From NCBI GenBank assembly GCA_947472635.1, contig CANJDY010000112.1, forward strand, positions 1-8,309: DNA of 8,309 bases. Direction: 5' to 3'. A program made the position numbers and the translations under genes. Below the pieces are notes generated by a model, which saw nothing but the letters and a program-made list of their open reading frames with translations, was not told the DNA's origin and did no database searches. Origin of the DNA: Chitinophagaceae bacterium. GTDB lineage: Bacteria; Bacteroidota; Bacteroidia; Chitinophagales; Chitinophagaceae. Of this stretch, positions 1 to 6,949 are shown one piece after another (the first letter of the stretch is position 1; each line of letters starts with the position of its first letter).

Positions 1-735
1 AAAATCTTATTTACACCGGATGAAGAAGTGGGTAAAGGAACTGCTCGGGTGGATATGGAAAAATTAGGGGCCGACTTCGGGTATACCCTTGATGGTGGTG
101 AGGCAGGAAGTTTAGAGGATGAAACATTCAGTGCAGATGCTGCTACCATTACTATTGAGGGGGTGATTGTTCATCCAGGTTATGCTAAAGGAAAATTAGT
201 AAATGCATTAAAAGTAGCTGGTGCTATACTGGAAGCACTCCCAAAAAATGAGTGGAGCCCCGAAACCACGCAGGCAAGAGAAGGCTTTGTGCATCCGGTG
301 GCTGTGAATGGAATTGCTGAAAAAGCTAGCATACAATTGATTGTGCGCGACTTTACTTTGGCGGGACTTCAGGGTCATCACGAAAGGTTGCAGGCACTTG
401 TAGCGCGGGTGGTTCAGCAATTCCCTAGGGCCACTGTGGCATATGAAATTCAGGAGCAATATCGCAATATGAAGGAGGTACTTGATAAACACCCTCAGGT
501 TACTGCTTTTGCGGCGGAAGCCATACAGCGTGCAGGATTACTGGTAAAAAAAGAAAGTATTCGAGGTGGTACAGATGGTAGCCGCTTTAGCTATATTGGG
601 ATGCCTTGTCCGAATATATTTACTGGTATGCAAAACATTCACAGTAAACTGGAATGGGTAGGGGCAAAAGACATGGCCAAGGCAGCCGAGACCATCGTTC
701 ATTTGTGCATGATATGGGAGGAGAGCAGCTTGTAG
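1..735 (+). CDS. pepT: Peptidase T (tripeptide aminopeptidase), C-terminal part, cut by the left edge
   Basis: The frame is open from base 1 to a TAG stop and gives 244 residues of an M20-family zinc aminopeptidase. PepT removes the N-terminal residue from tripeptides in the cytoplasm, a late step of peptide breakdown. The fragment opens in the zinc-site motif FTPDEEVGKGTAR, with the general-base/ligand pair at E8-E9. The ligand aspartate follows in YTLDGGE (D31) and the last ligand histidine in FTGMQNIHSK (H214). The E9-to-D31 and E9-to-H214 spacings equal those between E174, D196 and H379 of the enterobacterial enzyme, so no insertion or deletion is visible. By that alignment about 165 N-terminal residues, with the first zinc ligands, lie to the left of the window. 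The HPGYAKGK and RGGTDGSR segments are also typical. No terminator is evident after the stop, and the next gene starts 132 bp on. The identification is firm; completeness at the N-terminus cannot be judged. Confidence 0.95.
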   Translation, partial: KILFTPDEEVGKGTARVDMEKLGADFGYTLDGGEAGSLEDETFSADAATITIEGVIVHPGYAKGKLVNALKVAGAILEALPKNEWSPETTQAREGFVHPVAVNGIAEKASIQLIVRDFTLAGLQGHHERLQALVARVVQQFPRATVAYEIQEQYRNMKEVLDKHPQVTAFAAEAIQRAGLLVKKESIRGGTDGSRFSYIGMPCPNIFTGMQNIHSKLEWVGAKDMAKAAETIVHLCMIWEESSL

Positions 736-780
736 CTATTTCGGTGATTTGAAAATGAATCTTTGGAAACTGTAACAGCT

Positions 781-810
781 ATTGGACTGTTTTTATCCTC
801 AGTAATTTAA
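781..810 (+). promoter_or_regulatory. Weak candidate Bacteroidota-type promoter for the SPFH gene
   Basis: ATTG at 781-784 is followed after 18 bp by TAATTTAA at 803-810. This resembles the phylum's TTTG (-33) and TAnnTTTG (-7) elements with one and two mismatches. It would give a leader of roughly 50 nt before the ATG at 868. The region is AT-rich, so chance matches are likely; this is a suggestion only. Confidence 0.22.
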
Positions 811-867
811 CAAAACTAATTATCAGGCATCTTGTAAAAGCGTTATCTTCAATCAAAATTTATAAAC

Positions 868-1806
868 ATGGAACTATTAAGAAATTTTTGGTGGTTAATC
901 CCCATCTTCCTTGTGGTGGCAGGCGGATTGTTTACAATCAACCAGGGCTCCATAGGCGTAGTTACCCGGTTGGGTAAATACCATAGTATAAAACTGCCCG
1001 GCCTTAATTTTAAAGTGCCTTTTTTAGATCAGATTTATAAAAGGGTGAGCATTCAAAATCGATCGGTAGAGTTGGAGTTTCAGGCAGTCACCATCGACCA
1101 AGCGAACGTGTATTTTAAGTCCATGATTCTTTTTTCTGTAATGAATGTGGAGGAAGAAACTATAAAAAATGTAGCTTTCAAATTTATCAGTGAAAAGGAT
1201 CTAATGCAGGCACTTATTCGTACCGTAGAGGGAAGTATCCGTGCATTTGTATCTACCAAAAAACAGGCAGAAGTGCTAAATGTGCGCAGAGATATTGTTG
1301 ACAATGTGAAGGAACAAATTGACGTAACGCTAGAGGGTTGGGGATATCATGTGCAAGATCTGCAGATCAATGACATTACTTTTGACGAAGCAATTATGAC
1401 GAGTATGAGCAAAGTGGTGGCTAGTAATAATTTAAAGGCAGCTGCTGAAAATGAAGGCCAGGCTTTGCTGATAACTAAAACTAAAGCTGCCGAAGCAGAA
1501 GGTAATGCCATAAAAATTGCTGCAGAGGCCGAACGTCAGGCTGCTCAGTTACGCGGTCAGGGAGTTGCACTTTTCAGAGAAGAAGTGGCACGTGGTATGA
1601 GTCAGGCAGCTTCAGAAATGAAACAGGCCAACCTCGATACCAATGTAATTTTGTTCAGTATGTGGGTAGAAGCGATTAAGAATTTTGCAGAGTACGGAAA
1701 AGGGAATGTGATATTTTTAGATGGCGGAAGCGACGGTATGGAAAAAACCATGAAGCAGATCATGGCGATGACACAGCTAGAAAACAATAAAAATGCAGGC
1801 ATTTAA
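868..1806 (+). CDS. SPFH/Band 7 domain membrane protein (stomatin / HIR-like)
   Basis: This is a complete 312-residue membrane-anchored scaffold protein of the SPFH (stomatin/prohibitin/flotillin/HflK-C) superfamily. Family members oligomerise at the membrane and organise microdomains or control membrane proteases; the exact role here is unknown. One N-terminal membrane segment covers about residues 7-24. The SPFH domain runs from about 25 to 190 and opens with the typical INQGSIGVVTRLGKYHS and LPGLNFKVPF signatures. An Ala/Glu/Lys-rich helix follows at about 188-235 (AAAENEG, KAAEAEG, AAEAERQAAQ), the usual coiled-coil stalk. A C-terminal part at about 236-312 contains NVIFLDGG, like the hydrophobic tail strand of stomatins. 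The SPFH and stalk parts recall plant hypersensitive-induced-reaction proteins and bacterial QmcA-like proteins. No NfeD partner or hflK/hflC pair is adjacent. The ATG is preceded by an A/T-rich leader with no Shine-Dalgarno sequence. It is probably a monocistronic unit, given the terminator 22 bp after the stop. Family is certain; subfamily is not. Confidence 0.9.
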   Translation: MELLRNFWWLIPIFLVVAGGLFTINQGSIGVVTRLGKYHSIKLPGLNFKVPFLDQIYKRVSIQNRSVELEFQAVTIDQANVYFKSMILFSVMNVEEETIKNVAFKFISEKDLMQALIRTVEGSIRAFVSTKKQAEVLNVRRDIVDNVKEQIDVTLEGWGYHVQDLQINDITFDEAIMTSMSKVVASNNLKAAAENEGQALLITKTKAAEAEGNAIKIAAEAERQAAQLRGQGVALFREEVARGMSQAASEMKQANLDTNVILFSMWVEAIKNFAEYGKGNVIFLDGGSDGMEKTMKQIMAMTQLENNKNAGI

Positions 1807-1827
1807 AATACGCCATCAATTTAGTGC

Positions 1828-1861
1828 AATAAAAAACCCCGATTATTCGGGGTTTTTTATT
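1828..1861. terminator. Bidirectional intrinsic terminator between convergent genes
   Basis: A perfect 15-bp inverted repeat (1828-1842 and 1847-1861) encloses a TTAT loop. Its core is CCCCGA/TCGGGG, flanked by A6 on the left and T6 on the right, so it can stop transcription on both strands. It begins 22 bp after the + strand SPFH stop and lies 115 bp beyond the - strand amidase stop, so it mainly serves the SPFH gene and can backstop the amidase transcript. Confidence 0.9.
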
Positions 1862-1975
1862 GTTACTAAAGCAAGATAATTTATTGTTAGCAAATCATCG
1901 ATAAGTTAATTACTGATTACTAGCTTCTCCGTTTGCTAGATTTGGCTATTGCAATAAAGCTACTCTTGTAGACAA

Positions 1976-3601
1976 TTACACGAGTGTTTTCAAAAATTTC
2001 GGAGCAGTCCTTTTGTTTGAAGCCTGCTCAAAAGCATATGCCATTCCAAGCAATTCGCCTTCTTGATAAGCCCCAGCTACAAAAGAAAGTCCAATCGAAA
2101 GTTCATGTACCTTACCCATTGGTACGGTGATGTGAGGATACCCTGCCATAGCTGCTGGAGGTGCAAAATAAAATCCGGTATCATAGTCTCCATTTACTAG
2201 ATCGATACAGTTAGCCAATCCAAAACTGGTTGAACAGATAGCGTCTAACCGGTACTGTTCAATAAGGTCATCAATTATCTTTCTAGCACTGGTCGATATT
2301 TTCAGCGCGTCGGTATATTCTTTCTCATGAAGCCCACCCTTTGCATCACACATTTCTAGTATTTCTTGTTTGAAATAGGGCATAGCAATGGCTTCATTTT
2401 GTTTGTTAAAACTGATTACATCGGACAGTTTTTTTACTGTCGCACTTGCATTTGACAGATAGTTATTTACGCCGTCTTTAAACTCATATTGAAATACAGT
2501 AAATTCAGCTTCGCCCAATGGTTTGGTTAGCTTTAGTAATTCTACTTCAATGATGGTGGCACCATTTTTTTTCAACAATTCGATTGCCTGCTGATAAATT
2601 GCCACGATAGCTTCATTTCCTTTTAGAAAAGATTTTTCGATACCGATTCTTTTACCTTTCAATCCCTCAAGTTGTAAAAAGATGGTATAATCTTTTTTTC
2701 CTTTTCCTTCACTCTGTTTGGTTATAGGGTCGGCATCATCCATTCCGGCCAACGCACCTAATAATATGGCGGCATCTGTAACGGTTCTTGTCATAGGTCC
2801 GGCAGTATCCTGAGTTGCAGAAATCGGAATGATACCGGATCTGCTCCATAAACCAACTGTTGGTTTGATTCCCACAATGCCACAGAAGGAGGATGGTGCA
2901 ATGATGGATCCATCCGTTTCCGTGCCAATAGCAATAGTGCAAAGATTTGCGGCTACTGCTGCTCCTGAGCCTGAACTCGATCCACTGGCACTTCGATCAA
3001 GTACACAGGGGTTTTTTGTTTGTCCGCCACGGCTACTCCAGCCGCTGCTCGACCTAGTAGATCGAAAGTTGGCCCATTCGCTGAGATTGGTTTTACCTAA
3101 AAGCACGGCACCGGCTTCTCGAAGTTTTCCTATTATAAAAGCGTCCTTTGCTGCCACATTCCCTTTCAATGCCAATGCACCTGCAGTCGTCATCATTTTG
3201 TCACCCGAATTGATATTGTCTTTGATGAGTATGGGGATCCCATGCAAAGGGCCACGTAATTTGCCCGTCTTTCTTTCTTTATCCATTGCATCTGCAATAG
3301 ACAAAGCATCGGGGTTAATTTCAATTACAGCATTGAGCGTAGGGCCTGATTGATCAATAGCAGCAATTCTTTTTAAATATAGTTCAGTTATTTTGCGGGA
3401 ACTATATTCGCCCTTGGCCATTTTTTCTTGCAATTCATGAATGGTAATTTCATTGAGCGGAAATCTATCTTCTTCCTCAGTAATTGCAGGGTCAGAAGAT
3501 TTTTTATCGGAGGACTTCTCGGTATTATTGCAACCACTCGAGATTGCGGATAACGCCAAACTTGCTAGTGAAGCATTTTGTAGAAACTTTCTTCTTTCCA
3601 T
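1976..3601 (-). CDS. Exported peptide-amidase-like enzyme of the amidase signature family
   Basis: This complete 541-residue protein should hydrolyse amide bonds, most likely C-terminal amides of peptides or similar compounds, outside the cytoplasm. The Lys-cisSer-Ser triad is visible: K127 in GIPILIKDN, S208 in SGSSSGSG and S232 in GTETDGSI. The 24-residue spacing of the two serines matches peptide amidase (Pam) and FAAH. The motifs WSSRGGQTKNP, GSSSGSGAAVAANL and SGIIPISATQDTAGPM resemble Pam more than the GatA subunit of Glu-tRNA amidotransferase, and no gatB or gatC is nearby. The N-terminus carries ERRKFLQ, a twin-arginine-type motif, then a hydrophobic stretch at 10-20 and C24 in ISSGC, a poor lipobox. 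A Ser/Lys/Asp/Glu-rich linker follows to about residue 45. I infer Tat export, possibly with lipid anchoring. A terminator and a candidate promoter separate it from the permease upstream, so it is probably transcribed alone. Substrate cannot be read from sequence. An aspartyl/aryl-amide amidase remains possible. Confidence 0.88.
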   Translation of the reverse strand: MERRKFLQNASLASLALSAISSGCNNTEKSSDKKSSDPAITEEEDRFPLNEITIHELQEKMAKGEYSSRKITELYLKRIAAIDQSGPTLNAVIEINPDALSIADAMDKERKTGKLRGPLHGIPILIKDNINSGDKMMTTAGALALKGNVAAKDAFIIGKLREAGAVLLGKTNLSEWANFRSTRSSSGWSSRGGQTKNPCVLDRSASGSSSGSGAAVAANLCTIAIGTETDGSIIAPSSFCGIVGIKPTVGLWSRSGIIPISATQDTAGPMTRTVTDAAILLGALAGMDDADPITKQSEGKGKKDYTIFLQLEGLKGKRIGIEKSFLKGNEAIVAIYQQAIELLKKNGATIIEVELLKLTKPLGEAEFTVFQYEFKDGVNNYLSNASATVKKLSDVISFNKQNEAIAMPYFKQEILEMCDAKGGLHEKEYTDALKISTSARKIIDDLIEQYRLDAICSTSFGLANCIDLVNGDYDTGFYFAPPAAMAGYPHITVPMGKVHELSIGLSFVAGAYQEGELLGMAYAFEQASNKRTAPKFLKTLV

Positions 3602-3647
3602 TGTATGCGAATTTAAAATGAAATAAAATAGTTGGGATGATTGGCAT

Positions 3648-3681
3648 TAAAATTATTTCTCAATATAAACTATGCTTCAAA
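3648..3681 (-). promoter_or_regulatory. Candidate Bacteroidota-type promoter for the amidase gene
   Basis: On the - strand, TTTG at 3681-3678 is followed after 22 bp by TAATTTTA at 3655-3648. This differs from the phylum's TAnnTTTG -7 element only in the last base. The spacing is at the long end of what is described for these promoters. A start about 7 bp further on would give a leader of roughly 40 nt before the ATG at 3601. The site begins just beyond the permease terminator, giving a back-to-back terminator and promoter arrangement. Confidence 0.42.
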
Positions 3682-3682
3682 C

Positions 3683-3714
3683 AAAAAATCCCGAAGTTAG
3701 GTTCGGGATTTTTT
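3683..3714 (-). terminator. Intrinsic terminator downstream of the permease
   Basis: A perfect 13-bp inverted repeat (3683-3695 and 3702-3714) has a 6-nt loop. The core is TCCCGAA/TTCGGGA, with A6 and T6 flanks, so the - strand transcript ends in a hairpin plus U-tract. It starts 23 bp past the permease stop. The shape would also work on the + strand, although no + strand gene leads into it. Confidence 0.88.
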
Positions 3715-3737
3715 TAGATATACTCAACCGATATGAA

Positions 3738-5222
3738 TTATTTTGAATCGCTGTCCCGAAGTTTACTATTCTTTCTGCTGTAAGAGAAATATATAACAAA
3801 ACCGATTGCCAACCAGATAAATAAGCGCAGCCAGTTAGTCCAGCCCAGCCCAAAGATCATTGCAGCGCAAACCAGTACGCCTGCGATAGGGACTAGGGGT
3901 ACCCAGGGAGTTCTAAATTGTCGGGGAAGATTAGGTTCTGTTTTCCTCAAAATAATTACGGCAATGCAAACCAAAATAAATGCAAACAGTGTTCCAATAC
4001 TCGTCATGTCACCCACGATATCGCCTGGTATAAATGCGGCGAATAAGCCTACCAATACTAAAATAATAAGATTGGCTTTGTAAGGGGTTTTATATTTTGG
4101 ATGTAGATCGCTAAACACCTTGGGCAATAAACCATCCCTACTCATGCTATAAAACACCCTGCTTTGACCAAGCAGCATTACTAGTATTACGGAGGAAAAT
4201 CCTGCCAGTATGGCGATGGTAACTAGTTTGCTCAGCCATTGGTAGCCAGGCATGAACTTGTCAATAGCAGCTACTACAGATGCTTCCTTACCGGTCGTTC
4301 TAAAAAACTCAATCGGTGCAAGTCCTGTTAAAACATGCGCAAATAAAATATATAAAATGGTGCAAATGGCCAGCGAACCTAAAATGCCTATTGGCATTGC
4401 TTTCTTAGGGTTTTTTGTCTCTTGAGCGGCGGTACTGACCGCATCAAAACCGATAAAGGCGAAAAATACAACACCGGCGGCAGCCAAGATGCCCCGAATA
4501 CCTCCAAAGCTATGATCGATTCCCTGGTGGTCGGTATAAATGGCTGGTGCAGGAATATAAGGCACATGGTTAGTGGGGTTGATAAAATCCCATCCTAAAA
4601 TAATAATTAGGATTACAATAGCAACCTTGGTGATAACGATGATTCCATTTACGAATGCAGATTCTTGTGTACCTTTTATTAAAAGTAGGCTTAGAAGCAT
4701 TACGATACCCAGTGCAGGAAGATTGATAAGGCCATGTTCGCCTGTTATTACCGATACTTCAAAAGGGGAGTGACACCATTGATAGGCGATGGCTTTCCAA
4801 TGCAGCACATTTACCAGTAAATTATTGAGGTATTCGCTCCAGGCAATTCCCACCGTAGCGGCACCTACCGCATATTCCAGTACAAGATCCCAACCTATTA
4901 CCCAGGCCAATAATTCACCCATTGTGGCGTAGGTATAAGTATAAGCGCTTCCCGAAATTGGGATGGAGGAAGAAAGTTCCGCATAGCATAATCCTGCCAA
5001 TGCACAACCGATAGCTGCTACAATAAAACCAATCGTAACAGAGGGTCCTGCATTTTGGGCCGCCGCAGAGGCAGTTCTAACAAAAAGTCCGGCACCAATA
5101 ATTGCGCCTATCCCCAACGCTACCAAAGCCCCTGCACTCAGCGTGCGCTTTAATCCCTCTCCAGATTCTCCACCGGCTTCATCTAATAAAGCCTGGATTG
5201 GTTTTTTTGTAAATAAACTCAT
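3738..5222 (-). CDS. APC-superfamily amino acid permease (CAT / YfnA type)
   Basis: This 494-residue inner-membrane secondary transporter belongs to the cationic amino acid transporter branch of the APC superfamily. It probably imports amino acids by proton coupling. The glycine-rich first helix reads GIGAIIGAGLF (37-47), the unwound substrate-site motif. ELSSSIPISGSAYTY follows at 82-96, FFAFIGFDAVS with ETKNP at 253-272, and SRDGLLPKVF at 361-370. Hydrophobicity supports 12 or more helices, and the end (YFSYSRKNSK) matches the Bacillus YfnA pattern. I chose the ATG at 5222 (MSLFTKKPIQALL) because relatives begin with the same MS-LF-KKP sequence. An in-frame ATG at 5267 would add 15 hydrophobic residues with no family counterpart. 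It is transcribed away from the DAACS symporter across a 137-bp region and ends at its own terminator. The substrate cannot be set: CAT members carry basic, neutral or branched amino acids. Confidence 0.92.
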   Translation of the reverse strand: MSLFTKKPIQALLDEAGGESGEGLKRTLSAGALVALGIGAIIGAGLFVRTASAAAQNAGPSVTIGFIVAAIGCALAGLCYAELSSSIPISGSAYTYTYATMGELLAWVIGWDLVLEYAVGAATVGIAWSEYLNNLLVNVLHWKAIAYQWCHSPFEVSVITGEHGLINLPALGIVMLLSLLLIKGTQESAFVNGIIVITKVAIVILIIILGWDFINPTNHVPYIPAPAIYTDHQGIDHSFGGIRGILAAAGVVFFAFIGFDAVSTAAQETKNPKKAMPIGILGSLAICTILYILFAHVLTGLAPIEFFRTTGKEASVVAAIDKFMPGYQWLSKLVTIAILAGFSSVILVMLLGQSRVFYSMSRDGLLPKVFSDLHPKYKTPYKANLIILVLVGLFAAFIPGDIVGDMTSIGTLFAFILVCIAVIILRKTEPNLPRQFRTPWVPLVPIAGVLVCAAMIFGLGWTNWLRLFIWLAIGFVIYFSYSRKNSKLRDSDSK

Positions 5223-5327
5223 AACTGAATATTGGTTTAGTAAATAATATAATGGAAAAATAAGCAATAAATTCTTAATTGAGCCATCCTGTCTATTTTT
5301 TGTGCCTTAGGCAGTTTAACAAGTATT

Positions 5328-5354
5328 AAATATTATATTGCGAAACTAATATTT
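5328..5354. promoter_or_regulatory. 8-bp inverted repeat in the divergent control region (possible operator)
   Basis: AAATATTA (5328-5335) and TAATATTT (5347-5354) are perfect inverted copies with an 11-bp spacer, so their centres lie 19 bp apart, about two helical turns. The right arm ends 5 bp before the DAACS ATG and the left arm covers the proposed permease -7 element. A dimeric regulator bound here could control both carriers. The arms are pure A/T in an AT-rich region, so chance is a real alternative. Confidence 0.3.
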
Positions 5355-5358
5355 CAAA
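5328..5358 (-). promoter_or_regulatory. Weak candidate promoter for the permease
   Basis: On the - strand, TTTG at 5358-5355 is followed after 19 bp by TAATATTT at 5335-5328. The spacing is ideal for the Bacteroidota -33/-7 pair, but the -7 element has two mismatches to TAnnTTTG. It would give a leader of about 100 nt before the chosen ATG. Its -7 element coincides with one arm of an inverted repeat, so it could be subject to repression. Confidence 0.27.
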
Positions 5359-5359
5359 C

Positions 5360-6949
5360 ATGGTTACTCAACCTTCAAAGAAAAGCCGGCTAACTTTATA
5401 TATAGGTATTGCTCTCCTAGCTGGAATCATAGCAGGGCTTATATTAAATAAAAATTATATTGGTAAGGAGAATGCACAAATTGCCCTTGCAGAATTACAG
5501 ATAAAACAATTGCAGGTGCGGATGAAACCCTACGAACGGGTAAAGGACAGTGTCAGCTACCAAAGGCTACAGGCCATTCAGCAAAATGTGCTGCTTCAAA
5601 AAAAACAGACTGAAATCAATCTATTGGCAGGCTCTGATGAGGCAGGCTCTCTTGCCAGCATCAGGATTTATTCAGATTCATTAAAGGAGCTTAGCCAGCA
5701 ACTAGCCTTACTAACAGATACGACCAATGCTTTTTATAGGGAGTTAAAAACCCAGCAGTTGTTAAAAGGGGTTGAGAAAAATGACAGCATCAAACAGAGG
5801 GATAAAAAACTGGATTGGTTTACCATTCTGGCCGACATTTTTTTAAGGCTTATTAAAATGATTGTAGCTCCCCTAGTTTTCACCACGCTGGTAGTAGGGG
5901 TCGCCAAATTGGGTGATATCAGTGCAGTGGGTCGAATTGGAGGAAAAACACTGCTTTGGTTTATTAGTGCCTCATTCATGAGCTTGTTGTTGGGAATGGT
6001 ATTGGTAAATTTTTTCAAGCCAGGTATTGCCATGCACTTAACCCTTCCCGAACTCAATGCCAGTAGTGGTATTGACAAGGCAGCGCTTACCATTAAAGAT
6101 TTTTTCTACCATGTATTCCCGGTTAGTTTTATAGATGCGATGGCTAAAAATGAAATCTTGCAGATTGTAGTATTTGCGCTATTTTTCGGGGTAGCCGCTG
6201 CAGCAGTGGGTGATTTTGCGAAGCCAGTTGTACATGCAATAGATGTGCTGTCTAAAATAATTTTAAAAGTGACGGGGTATGTAATGAATTTTGCACCGCT
6301 TGCGGTTTTTGGAGCGATGGCGGCGATCATCGCAAAACAAGGTATCGGCATTTTGAAAACCTATTCAATTTTTATTGGAGAATTTTATTTTGGTTTGATA
6401 TTGTTATGGTTATTTTTGATTCTTGCCGGTTCATTTTTTGTAGGAAGAAGAGTGCTTAATTTGATCAAACGAATGAAGGAGCCAATTTTACTGGCCTTTA
6501 GTACCTCCAGTAGCGAAGCAGCTTTTCCAAAAACAATGCAAGAGTTGGAGAAATTTGGATGCAAGAATAAAATAGTGAGCTTTGTTTTGCCCCTAGGTTA
6601 TTCTTTCAATTTGGATGGAAGCATGATGTATATGACTTTTGCTTCCTTGTTTATAGCACAGAGCTATGGGATGGATATTCCCCTAGCAACACAGTTAACT
6701 ATGTTGCTGGTGTTGATGCTAACTAGTAAAGGAATTGCAGGCGTGCCAAGAGCATCACTGGTAGTAATTGCTGGCACACTGGCTACTTTTAATATTCCGG
6801 AAGCAGGCATTGCGTTGCTTTTGGGAATAGATCCATTATTGGATATGGGAAGAAGCGCTACTAATGTGGTTGGCAATAGCATTGCTACTGCTGTAGTGAG
6901 TAAGTGGGAAGGGGAATTGACAACTGGTGAAAAAGAGATAATCAATTAA
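5360..6949 (+). CDS. DAACS-family dicarboxylate/glutamate:cation symporter with a periplasmic coiled-coil insert
   Basis: This complete 529-residue carrier belongs to the DctA/GltP (SDF, glutamate transporter fold) family, which imports C4-dicarboxylates, aspartate or glutamate with protons or sodium. Helix 1 covers about 12-30. Helix 2 opens at about 155 with FLRLIKMIVAPLVF. The HP1 loop carries STSSSEAAFP (381-390), helix 7 NLDGS (417-421), HP2 SKGIAGVPRAS (456-466) and helix 8 LDMGRSATNVVGN (494-506). D495, R498 and N502 match the substrate residues D394, R397 and N401 of GltPh. The arginine argues for an acidic substrate. N506 replaces the sodium-site D405, as in the proton-coupled E. coli GltP. 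Normal members are about 400-440 residues. The surplus is residues 31-150, which sit between helices 1 and 2, so outside the cytoplasm. They show heptads such as I101, Y104, L108, L111, L115, L118, T122, F125, L129. The family is certain; substrate and coupling ion are inferred. Confidence 0.93.
   Translation: MVTQPSKKSRLTLYIGIALLAGIIAGLILNKNYIGKENAQIALAELQIKQLQVRMKPYERVKDSVSYQRLQAIQQNVLLQKKQTEINLLAGSDEAGSLASIRIYSDSLKELSQQLALLTDTTNAFYRELKTQQLLKGVEKNDSIKQRDKKLDWFTILADIFLRLIKMIVAPLVFTTLVVGVAKLGDISAVGRIGGKTLLWFISASFMSLLLGMVLVNFFKPGIAMHLTLPELNASSGIDKAALTIKDFFYHVFPVSFIDAMAKNEILQIVVFALFFGVAAAAVGDFAKPVVHAIDVLSKIILKVTGYVMNFAPLAVFGAMAAIIAKQGIGILKTYSIFIGEFYFGLILLWLFLILAGSFFVGRRVLNLIKRMKEPILLAFSTSSSEAAFPKTMQELEKFGCKNKIVSFVLPLGYSFNLDGSMMYMTFASLFIAQSYGMDIPLATQLTMLLVLMLTSKGIAGVPRASLVVIAGTLATFNIPEAGIALLLGIDPLLDMGRSATNVVGNSIATAVVSKWEGELTTGEKEIIN

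Noticed and set aside
28..30. GTG at 28 as the start of a short peptidase
   Set aside because: The frame is open to base 1 and the residues before it (FTPDEE) are zinc-site motif residues of peptidase T, so the gene begins outside the window.
1920..1971. Small inverted repeats CTAGC/GCTAG (1920-1939) and CTAC/GTAG (1960-1971) downstream of the amidase stop
   Set aside because: Stems of 4-5 bp without a U-tract are expected by chance; the strong terminator at 1828-1861 already explains transcript ends here.
2829..3353. A 174-codon open frame on the + strand inside the amidase gene
   Set aside because: It is antisense to the conserved catalytic core of the amidase, has low-complexity Pro/Ala/Ser/Leu composition and no recognisable domain. 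The conserved motifs all lie on the - strand.
1976..3601. Annotation of the amidase as GatA of the Glu-tRNA(Gln) amidotransferase
   Set aside because: It has an export signal, Pam-like motifs such as SRGGQTKNP and GSSSGSG, and no gatB or gatC nearby.
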